Shown piece by piece: positions 1-6,946 of a stretch of 12,420 bases of DNA (the first letter of the stretch is position 1; the number at the start of each line of letters is the position of its first letter). Source of the DNA: JANXDG01 sp964521665 (GTDB lineage: Bacteria; Elusimicrobiota; Endomicrobiia; DTEH01). Location of the stretch: positions 1 through 12,420 of the forward strand of contig CAZFSG010000039.1 of NCBI GenBank assembly GCA_964521665.1, given 5' to 3'. The position numbers and the translations under genes were made by a program. The notes under the pieces are model-generated. The model was not told the DNA's origin. It did no database searches and saw only the letters and a list, made by a program, of their open reading frames with translations.

Positions 1-1750
1 CCTAATGAATCAAATGTTGAAGTAGAAACAATTATATCTTTTGTAGGATCAAACCTTAGATCTCCATCGTCTAAGTATACTTTAACAAGTTTTACAGTAG
101 AAGAGGATATAGCAGTACCTTCAGAAGTAATAACTAATTTATCTAAAGTTGCATCACAAAATGCTAATAAATCAATCCTTGCTATTGGAACATCTTGTTC
201 ATACAACGCAGCTTCTTGTGGTGCAAGCGAGTAGAGTTCTGATAAAACTTCATCTGGCCAGTCTGCAATAATAACTTCAGGAGATATTAAAGGAAAATTA
301 CTGCTATCTGTTATATCTACTCCACCTAAAGTGAAACTTGTCCCAGTAGAAATTATTAACTTAAGTTTTTCATCAGGTTGTGCATTTTTTGGAATATAAC
401 ACAAAATAAAATATGTAGCAAACTCTGATAAATATTCTTGTCTGTCAATTTTTTCAGGTTGTGAAAACAGTATTACTGCGGTATTGTTTTCAAAGACACT
501 TTCACCTAATTTTCTATCAATGTCTAATTCAAAGATACCATTACCGTTTTCATCATGCCATACTTCAATAACAGTTTGTGAACTTCTGTCAAAACGGTTG
601 TATTCATCAGCAGCAGTGGTTGATTTCTCAACAGTAACTTTTATCCAGTCAGCAGAAGCTGTTCCTAATCCACGTTTACCTACTGATACACCTATCGGAA
701 GTAACACAATACGTTCTGACTGATACACTTTTTCTGGTATTCTTGCTAATATGTCTGGTAGGGTTCGAACATAAACAATATCTTTTGATTGTTCCAGACG
801 AACAACTTCTGAACGTATATTAGTTAGCATTTGTTTAGAAGAAATAGTATTCACACCTTCAGTGTCAAGTAAAAAGTAAGATGTAGAAATATCAATTCTG
901 AACAAGAAATTAACTTCGGTAGAATCTCTTGAATATGACGCTTCAGGCGAAACTTCTGCTGTAATAAAATAATAATTTGTTGTTTTGTCGGAAATAGTTT
1001 GTCCTTGTAAAAAATCTAATAATGCAATACCTCCTGAAAATGTTGCTGAAGAGATCATATTCTCTTCAATAAAAGGATAATCATAGTAAATTTTTACTAT
1101 TTTTATATCTTCATCACGAATATTTGTTCCTGACAAGTTTATACGAAGTTTCCTAAATGGTGAGATAGACCTATCAGTAATGAGGCCAAATTTTATAACA
1201 ACAGCGTGATCACCTTGTTCTAAAACTTTTGTTTTTTCCAAACCAGTATATGTACGTAAATATACTGAAGTGTCTATATCAACTACATAAACATTGACAA
1301 CTGGTGGAACAACTGTTAAATATTCTAAAGTTGTTGTATCTTTATATGTAATATAAGGCAGGTTGTTTCGTCCAAATTGTACCCCTTGAGAAACGTTTAT
1401 ACAACCAAAATCAAATTGTAGCGCAAAAGTGGTGTCCAATGGTGCATCATCAGATAAATCTACATATATGTTAAAATACGAAGTAGCATATTTTATTGTT
1501 GGCTGAGATGGGATTAAAATTTCAGCAGTACCGTTTATAAAAGATGCGCTACCTAACCCTTCACCAAATTTTATTGAAGTTACATATTCATCAGGCAAAC
1601 TACCCAGTTTTTTTACTGTAACTTTGTTAATTTTAGTAAGAACTGCGCTTGGATACATAAATCTTAATCCAATTGTTGCAACAAGTTGGTCTTTCTTTCC
1701 TTGGACAATTTTTGTTGCCTTTGTTTCAAAAGATGAAATAATTGTTGCGT
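1..1750 (-). repeat. Four tandem copies of a beta-rich domain inside the giant protein
   Basis: At protein level the last 570 visible residues are four related units starting near residues 1350, 1515, 1678 and 1855, a spacing of roughly 165-177 residues. Shared landmarks are a start like VxEQGDxxVxxIxFGL, a middle like EDIKIVKIYYD, STVKLVKVYLDDGD or TVIEVWHDENGNG, a segment like ATFSGGIALLDF, and a strand pair like TNYYFITAEVS or TSYFNIYVDLSDD. The fourth copy is cut by the window edge, so more copies may follow. I do not know a family name for this unit. The copies are too diverged at DNA level to be a recent duplication. Confidence 0.55.
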
Positions 1751-4700
1751 TCCACAAATAATCCTGTGGTGAAGAACCTTGCATAACGATCTTTTGCCAA
1801 GTTTTACCTCTATCTGTTGTTAATAACATATTACCATTTGTTCCAGCAACTATTATCTTGTTTAAATCTAACATTTTTATCGTATAAAAAGTTTCTGATT
1901 GATATCCTTGTGGAGAAATATCAGTAAATGAATTCCCTGCTGTTGTTGAAATAAAAATTTTTCCATAAGAACCACAAACAACACCTACCTGTGGTGTAAT
2001 AAAATCAATTCCATACAATTCAACATTTTCTGTTGAAACATTAAGAACAGAAAAGTTTGTTCCACCATCTTCTGTTTTCAACAAAACGCTATTGCTGCCA
2101 CAGATAAATCCTGTTTGTTGATCATCTAAGAATTTTATGGCATACAAATTAGCAACTGTTGGAATATAAACTTCTGAAAAACTTTCTGCTTTATCTGTAG
2201 TCTTTAATAACTTTCCATTATTACCACAAACAAACCCTAATGAAGTTGAAATAAACACTATTGAATTCAAGTTCTCTGATAAATCCGAAGGTATTGAATA
2301 AAAACTCAATGCTGCATCTGTCGATTTATAAATTGTTCCATTATTACCACAAACAACTACTGTGTTACTATCAATAAATACAATATCATTTAACATTGTA
2401 GAACCAATATTTTGTTCAATATAAGAAACAAAACTATCAGTAGAACGAATTATTAATCCGTTGTTACCACATAAAACAGATATATTTTCATAAACAGCAA
2501 CTGAAGTTAGTCCTTTAGCAACATCATTTCTATAAATTTTTGTGAACCATCGTAAACCTCCTTCAGCAGTTGCTTTTAACATACCTTTATTTCCAACCAC
2601 ATAGCCATTATAATAATCTATAAACAACATTTTTTTATAATCCTGAGAAACAACTTCTGAAACTGTAATACTACTTGCACCTGCATAATAATAGTTTCTC
2701 AACACGGCAGCTTTACGTCCTTGGTCTGACAAAGTAAACGATACATTAGCAGGATCTATTACCATTCCACTAAATGTAGTAGTTGCTATCACAACACCTT
2801 CAAAATCAATTGCGCGGTTGCCAAGTTTGTCCACTGCTTCAATATAAACAGGTTTATCAACTAAAATCTGGCAGTTATAATTCCCGTCTTGTGGTACTAC
2901 ACGAAAACTTATTGCTTTACCTGGAAGTATTGTGTGTGTTTGTTGTTCTGATAACCATCCTTGAGTTCCATTCCACAAAACCAACGCTGCAATTTCATCA
3001 ACAGTTATTTGAGGATTACCTGCAGTTTCATCCATATAATAAAACTCAGCAGAATTTGAACCTGGTAAAATATTAAGTTTCGTAATACCAAAATTTATAC
3101 CATCTAAAGAAAACTTTCCTTTAGAAGAAGTTGTCAAAAGATCGCATTCTGCACCAAACCGTGAATTTATTAAATCGCCATCTTCATCTATAAGAACAAC
3201 TTTTATTTTTGGTGATGTATCACCAGCATAAAAAGTATACGATGGTGTATCAAACTTTATTCTTGTAACTTTTGACGATCTTGACCGAAGTTTTGTTATA
3301 TCTTGTGTACCGCTTTGTGGATTAATATATGTTGCTACTGCAGATCTGTTTCCATTATTATCCACAGTAACAACTGTGAACCAATAAGTTAATCCTGGAA
3401 CAAGTCCTGTAACAACATATGTTTGCAATGAACCAGCCGCAGTAGTAGTGGATATTTCAATTACACCTTGAACCATACCTGTTGAAGTTACAATAGGTGT
3501 AATACTATCAAACTTTTGTATAGTATCTATAATACCAGCAAGACGATATTTTATAACAAATTTGGCATTATTTAAATCACCACTGTCTGCATCGTCAGTT
3601 GGTGCACTCCAAGTAAGTTTCACTGTTCCTTCTTCACCTTTACCACGACTAACAACTAAATCTGTTATTTGTGCAGGACATCCTTTAAACCAAAACGGTC
3701 CTATAATTTGGTATCCTGATTCAATATCATCACCATTATAACTTTTAACCTGAAAATACCAATTATCAGAATTTTCTGTTGCAACTAATTCAAGAATTGG
3801 CCGTTCTATTATTTGTTCTCCCCCACCTGTAATATAAGTTTTAGATGTTGGATACCAAACAAAACTTGAAACATCATCCCAAGTAGAGGTAGTTTTAAAA
3901 ATATATTTGTAATATGCGACCCTACCATTTCCTGTAGAAATTGCTGATGTAAATGAAAATTCTTTAGTGTTATACCACACACCAGTTGAAATTGATACAA
4001 ATTGGTAATACGGTGGAACACCAGTGGTTTCATACTTTTCTGCTGAACATTGAGGTTGTAGTGCTAATGTGTATAAATTCCGTGGAGCATTTAAACCAAA
4101 AACATTCCTTGATGCATTACCACCAAACAAAACTATTGTAGTAGTATATGCAACAATATACCGTCCATATTGTGTATTAGGCTGCAAATTTTCTTCAATC
4201 CAATATGTTGCACTAGGTGGTAATTCTGCAAGTAATCCATCAGAAGTTGAGGTAATAACCAAATATCCACCATCTTTGTTGTATTGTCTGGTTGAAGAAT
4301 AGATTCTATATCCATCAATATAATAAGTAGCGCGGTGTGTCCAAGTCCATTTTATTGAAGTTGAAGATAAAGCAACACCATTAAAATCGTATGCTCGTAA
4401 TGGTAATGGTTCATAAGTAAAATTTATGTTTGAAACTTCAGGTGTGTTACTGCCGTCAGTATAAAAAACAATTTTATATTGAATATATCTCCCACGAGAA
4501 ATTAATCCAGAAGGATCACCATTGTTGGGAAGTTTAGTTGTAGAAAAAGATGGGTATGTACTTAAAATTGTAAAATAATCATCAGAAGACCTTGCATAAA
4601 TTTCTACTGTTTGTCCATTCAAAACTTCTGTCCAAGAAGAATAAACAAATTTTGTATTCTCACCTTTTGTGTCAAAAACATCAGACCAATACTCAGCATA

Positions 4701-5768
4701 CCTGTAATATTGACTCCATACTTCAATCTCTTTCGGTGAAACACGTTGTTGCATCTGTGTATCAAAAGTAGGATTATATTTTCTTACAACAATTTTATCA
4801 ACAAAACCACGGTCAAAAAGTGTAGTTCCAGTAGGATCTTTTTGATATTGCCATTTTATAGTATTATCTCCTGAAGGTAAATTAAATGCAGCAAAAGTCC
4901 ATCCTGTTTGTCCCCCTATTCTTGCTTGTTCAGCAGCACCAGTATAAAAACTTAAATAGTCATATCCTCCTTCAGAATAACATGACCAATAAAACTCTAT
5001 TCTTGCAGGATATGATAAAGACAAAGATGTCTGTAAATACACATTAGCTTGGTGCGGAATAGTTCCTGAACGAACACAATAATTTCCTTCAAAAACATTA
5101 AGAGTTGCAGTTTGCGGTGGTGGAGAAAAATTCCATAATTCATCTGTTGAAGTATGTATTTCAAACTTTGCACCTGTTGAACCACCAAATACCCAACCTG
5201 TATTAGACCAAGGTGTTTGTGTTCTTATTTGTCCTGTCTCCCAATCTTCGTAAAGGTCAAATACTGCATCCCTGTTTGATAACGAATTTGTTGAAACATT
5301 ACGAATATACATATAAACTTGTATTTTTGTATTAGGTGGTATTTGTGGTACTTTAACCCATATTTTTGATCCTGTTGAAGTTGTAATATTCCAGTTTTCT
5401 ATCCAAAAAGGAATTAAAGTTTTACCATCAGGTCCTGCAATACGTATCGCTGTTCCATTCGTATCAAGTTTACCTGCATCAACTAACGCTTTTGTATTTG
5501 TGATAAACCAAATTTGATAATCATAAAGTGTTTCATTTATACCTGTTGTGTTAATTTCAATAGGTATTCTTTGTGGCCAGGAAGTGTCCCACCAATCATC
5601 CCATTGACGAACTTTTAGTTTACCATCTGCAGTCACGGTGGACCTAAAAAAATATCCATCATCAAAATCTATTTTAGTATTTTCAGTCCAAACAAAGGCA
5701 AATATATTGTGGGAAAGAGTTAAAAAATAAAAAGTGAAAATAAAGGAAAGAATATGTTTTTTTTGCAT
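1..5768 (-). CDS. Giant secreted multidomain surface protein (DUF2341, lectin-like, FN3/Ig-like, YCF48-like propeller, tandem beta-domains), 3'-partial
   Basis: One open frame runs without a stop from an ATG at 5768 to the left edge, giving 1922 residues and an incomplete next codon. Residues 1-24 form a Sec signal peptide (lysines at 3-4, Phe-rich core, IFA before the likely cleavage), so the protein is exported. Order of parts, approximate residues: DUF2341 at 56-160 (WPQRIPIEI, IPFWIENW, IQVYMYIRN); a jelly-roll lectin-like domain at 165-325 (IEFYWSCYSEGGYDYLSFY, then IKWQYQKD and FVDKIVV); a beta-sandwich at 333-453 (GRYIQYKIVF); FN3-like at 454-580; Ig-like at 580-695; a clear FN3 at 693-807; two Big/invasin-like domains at 827-927 and 947-1037; a seven-repeat YCF48-like propeller at 1040-1335; four copies of a beta-domain from 1350 on. 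There is no ribosome-binding site before the ATG. Domains of these kinds suggest adhesion or carbohydrate binding outside the cell; the function is inferred. The anchor or sorting signal lies beyond the window. Confidence 0.9.
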   Translation of the reverse strand, partial: MQKKHILSFIFTFYFLTLSHNIFAFVWTENTKIDFDDGYFFRSTVTADGKLKVRQWDDWWDTSWPQRIPIEINTTGINETLYDYQIWFITNTKALVDAGKLDTNGTAIRIAGPDGKTLIPFWIENWNITTSTGSKIWVKVPQIPPNTKIQVYMYIRNVSTNSLSNRDAVFDLYEDWETGQIRTQTPWSNTGWVFGGSTGAKFEIHTSTDELWNFSPPPQTATLNVFEGNYCVRSGTIPHQANVYLQTSLSLSYPARIEFYWSCYSEGGYDYLSFYTGAAEQARIGGQTGWTFAAFNLPSGDNTIKWQYQKDPTGTTLFDRGFVDKIVVRKYNPTFDTQMQQRVSPKEIEVWSQYYRYAEYWSDVFDTKGENTKFVYSSWTEVLNGQTVEIYARSSDDYFTILSTYPSFSTTKLPNNGDPSGLISRGRYIQYKIVFYTDGSNTPEVSNINFTYEPLPLRAYDFNGVALSSTSIKWTWTHRATYYIDGYRIYSSTRQYNKDGGYLVITSTSDGLLAELPPSATYWIEENLQPNTQYGRYIVAYTTTIVLFGGNASRNVFGLNAPRNLYTLALQPQCSAEKYETTGVPPYYQFVSISTGVWYNTKEFSFTSAISTGNGRVAYYKYIFKTTSTWDDVSSFVWYPTSKTYITGGGEQIIERPILELVATENSDNWYFQVKSYNGDDIESGYQIIGPFWFKGCPAQITDLVVSRGKGEEGTVKLTWSAPTDDADSGDLNNAKFVIKYRLAGIIDTIQKFDSITPIVTSTGMVQGVIEISTTTAAGSLQTYVVTGLVPGLTYWFTVVTVDNNGNRSAVATYINPQSGTQDITKLRSRSSKVTRIKFDTPSYTFYAGDTSPKIKVVLIDEDGDLINSRFGAECDLLTTSSKGKFSLDGINFGITKLNILPGSNSAEFYYMDETAGNPQITVDEIAALVLWNGTQGWLSEQQTHTILPGKAISFRVVPQDGNYNCQILVDKPVYIEAVDKLGNRAIDFEGVVIATTTFSGMVIDPANVSFTLSDQGRKAAVLRNYYYAGASSITVSEVVSQDYKKMLFIDYYNGYVVGNKGMLKATAEGGLRWFTKIYRNDVAKGLTSVAVYENISVLCGNNGLIIRSTDSFVSYIEQNIGSTMLNDIVFIDSNTVVVCGNNGTIYKSTDAALSFYSIPSDLSENLNSIVFISTSLGFVCGNNGKLLKTTDKAESFSEVYIPTVANLYAIKFLDDQQTGFICGSNSVLLKTEDGGTNFSVLNVSTENVELYGIDFITPQVGVVCGSYGKIFISTTAGNSFTDISPQGYQSETFYTIKMLDLNKIIVAGTNGNMLLTTDRGKTWQKIVMQGSSPQDYLWNATIISSFETKATKIVQGKKDQLVATIGLRFMYPSAVLTKINKVTVKKLGSLPDEYVTSIKFGEGLGSASFINGTAEILIPSQPTIKYATSYFNIYVDLSDDAPLDTTFALQFDFGCINVSQGVQFGRNNLPYITYKDTTTLEYLTVVPPVVNVYVVDIDTSVYLRTYTGLEKTKVLEQGDHAVVIKFGLITDRSISPFRKLRINLSGTNIRDEDIKIVKIYYDYPFIEENMISSATFSGGIALLDFLQGQTISDKTTNYYFITAEVSPEASYSRDSTEVNFLFRIDISTSYFLLDTEGVNTISSKQMLTNIRSEVVRLEQSKDIVYVRTLPDILARIPEKVYQSERIVLLPIGVSVGKRGLGTASADWIKVTVEKSTTAADEYNRFDRSSQTVIEVWHDENGNGIFELDIDRKLGESVFENNTAVILFSQPEKIDRQEYLSEFATYFILCYIPKNAQPDEKLKLIISTGTSFTLGGVDITDSSNFPLISPEVIIADWPDEVLSELYSLAPQEAALYEQDVPIARIDLLAFCDATLDKLVITSEGTAISSSTVKLVKVYLDDGDLRFDPTKDIIVSTSTFDSL
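1764..2651 (-). repeat. Seven YCF48-like beta-propeller repeats inside the giant protein
   Basis: About residues 1040-1335 hold seven copies of a 40-44 residue unit with the signature (V/C)GNNGxIxxSTDxGxxF: VVGNKGMLKAT, LCGNNGLIIRSTD, VCGNNGTIYKSTD, VCGNNGKLLKTTD, ICGSNSVLLKTEDGG, VCGSYGKIFISTTAG and VAGTNGNMLLTTDRGKTW. Each is preceded by a strand such as LNDIVFIDSNTV. Seven units make a complete propeller. The pattern is that of YCF48/BNR-like propellers, which in bacteria occur in photosystem-assembly factors and in many secreted proteins. At DNA level the motif recurs on the plus strand as TTATTACCACA-like words about every 120-130 nt (near 2586, 2458, 2338, 2215, 2095, 1962, 1830). Confidence 0.8.
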
Positions 5769-5820
5769 AAAAATATAAAACTTGGAATTTGACAAAAAAT
5801 TTGTTTGCTTGTATGGAAAT

Positions 5821-5849
5821 TTAATACATTATTTTTTAACAAAAGTCAA
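5821..5849 (-). promoter_or_regulatory. Sigma-70-like promoter for the giant surface-protein gene
   Basis: On the minus strand TTGACT (5849-5844, five of six to the -35 consensus) and TATTAA (5826-5821, four of six to the -10 consensus) are separated by exactly 17 nt. The -35 overlaps the TGA stop of the radical SAM gene. A start near 5814 would leave a leader of about 45 nt before the ATG at 5768. This lets the giant gene be transcribed on its own rather than as the tail of the radical SAM transcript. The assignment is by consensus only. Confidence 0.5.
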
Positions 5850-5862
5850 CTTTTTAACAAAA
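5833..5862. repeat. Short direct repeat at the 3' end of the radical SAM gene
   Basis: The 12-mer TTTTTAACAAAA occurs at 5833-5844 and again at 5851-5862, an 18-nt period. One copy lies inside the last codons of the radical SAM gene; the other lies just past its stop. It could be a small slipped duplication that changed the end of the protein, or chance in AT-rich DNA. Confidence 0.5.
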
Positions 5863-6781
5863 CATTTGTTATTGCATAACAAGAAAAGTTTTCTTTAAAT
5901 AAAGGTGAAAGTTCAATCTGTTCAAAAAATCTTTTATCTATAGGATAAAAACTTTGCATTTTTTCATAAATCAAGTTCCCTACTTCTTTTGTAAACCTTC
6001 TACAAGGATAAACACTACCATCAGGTAATACTGCACAACCATCTTTACCACAGATACATTCTGCAGCATAAACTTCAACTGGTTCAGTATTAAGTATTTT
6101 TATAGCAGGAAAGATTTTAAGTTCCTCAAAATCTACATTTAATTTTTTTGAAACAATTTTATAAAATTTTATAATCTTTTGTTTATCTACAACTTGCTCT
6201 TTTAACATTTTTGCTCTTCCTACAGGAACAAACCGTTCAAAAATTATTTCTTTTACATTTAAAGAAAACAATTTTTCTAAAAAAACATCAAATGACGTAA
6301 TTAAATTGTCAATATTGAAATTCATTAATGTTGTCATAATACCTACATTATAAGTTTTGCAAAGATATTCAATATTAGGAAATACTTTTTCAAAACTACC
6401 TTTACCACGGATCAAATCATTTATTTCAGGATTTATACTTTCTAACGAAACATAAATTTTGTTAAGTTTTAATAATGTTTTTAGTTTATCTTCGTCAGGA
6501 ATAATACTACCATTTGTGATAAAATTTATTTCTTTAACACAGTCAAATTTGTCAATATATTCAACAATATCATAAACTTCAGGTTTTAGAAATGGCTCAC
6601 CACCTGTAATAGAAATTATTAGTTCAAAATTATTTTTACCAACAAACTCTACAATTCTTTCAGCAACAAGTTTAAGTTGGTCAAAATCAAGTTCTTTTCT
6701 AAACAGTTCTTTATAACAATGAACACAGTCAAAATTGCAGTACTCTGTTATATGCCATTGTATATAAAAACTTTGTTTCAT
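5846..6781 (-). CDS. Radical SAM protein with a reduced SPASM/twitch-like C-terminus
   Basis: A 311-residue protein. The radical SAM cluster motif CNFDCVHC is at Cys15, Cys19 and Cys22 and would bind a 4Fe-4S cluster that cleaves S-adenosylmethionine. TGGEP follows at 59-63 and VSLES at 111-115 takes the place of the usual SLDG-like strand; RFVPVGRA is at 183-190. The C-terminal part has ECICGKDGCAVLPDGSVYPC (241-260), which fits the first half of a SPASM domain (GX4C), but only Cys301 comes after it and the protein ends ten residues later. The usual CX2CX5CX3C set is missing, so it probably binds at most one auxiliary cluster, like twitch domains. Many such proteins modify peptides, but no precursor peptide gene is visible nearby and there is no B12-binding domain, so the substrate is unknown. 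The ATG at 6781 is the only sensible start given Cys15. No Shine-Dalgarno is present and a terminator stem ends 16 nt upstream. Confidence 0.9.
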   Translation of the reverse strand: MKQSFYIQWHITEYCNFDCVHCYKELFRKELDFDQLKLVAERIVEFVGKNNFELIISITGGEPFLKPEVYDIVEYIDKFDCVKEINFITNGSIIPDEDKLKTLLKLNKIYVSLESINPEINDLIRGKGSFEKVFPNIEYLCKTYNVGIMTTLMNFNIDNLITSFDVFLEKLFSLNVKEIIFERFVPVGRAKMLKEQVVDKQKIIKFYKIVSKKLNVDFEELKIFPAIKILNTEPVEVYAAECICGKDGCAVLPDGSVYPCRRFTKEVGNLIYEKMQSFYPIDKRFFEQIELSPLFKENFSCYAITNVLLKS

Positions 6782-6789
6782 AAAATTTT

Positions 6790-6824
6790 AAAAAAAACAG
6801 ATAAACCCTAACAAGGTTTATCTG
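6790..6824 (-). terminator. Intrinsic terminator after btuB
   Basis: Reading the minus strand, a 10-bp perfect stem (CAGATAAACC and GGTTTATCTG, 6824-6815 and 6807-6798) with a 7-nt loop is followed directly by eight Ts (6797-6790). The T-run is present only in this orientation, so it ends minus-strand transcription coming from btuB. If the N gap is removed, the stem begins about 11 nt after the btuB stop codon, the usual place. It lies immediately before the radical SAM start codon. Confidence 0.85.
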
Positions 6825-6843
6825 CTGTCTTTGAATTAAAATA

Positions 6844-6943
6844 NNNNNNNNNNNNNNNNNNNNNNNNNNNNNNNNNNNNNNNNNNNNNNNNNNNNNNNNN
6901 NNNNNNNNNNNNNNNNNNNNNNNNNNNNNNNNNNNNNNNNNNN
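6844..6943. other. Assembly gap of 100 Ns, probably a false gap
   Basis: Exactly 100 Ns, the conventional placeholder for a gap of unknown size. The 11-mer GAATTAAAATA abuts the gap on the left (6833-6843) and again on the right (6944-6954). This is what two contigs with an unmerged end overlap look like. The real sequence probably joins through a single copy of the 11-mer, with nothing missing. Confidence 0.85.
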
Positions 6944-6946
6944 GAA

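Noticed and set aside
1764..2651. Regular repeats of about 123 nt with TTATTACCACA-like words, suggestive of a repeat array
   Set aside because: They are imperfect, in frame, and encode the propeller motif CGNNG; there are no spacers as in a CRISPR array.
2783..3076. Plus-strand open frames inside the giant gene (also 484-723 and 4069-4302)
   Set aside because: The minus-strand frame is continuous and domain-rich across all of them; spot checks of the frame at several places showed no break.
1..5768. The giant gene looks less AT-rich than the cob genes, a possible sign of horizontal transfer
   Set aside because: Its Thr/Ser/Gly/Val-rich composition against the Lys/Ile/Phe-rich cob proteins can account for the difference; no mobile-element trace is seen at its visible end.
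5769..5880. Possible frameshift truncating the SPASM domain of the radical SAM protein
   Set aside because: The other two frames downstream contain no CxxC-rich continuation and run into the next gene's leader, so a simple frameshift does not explain the short end.
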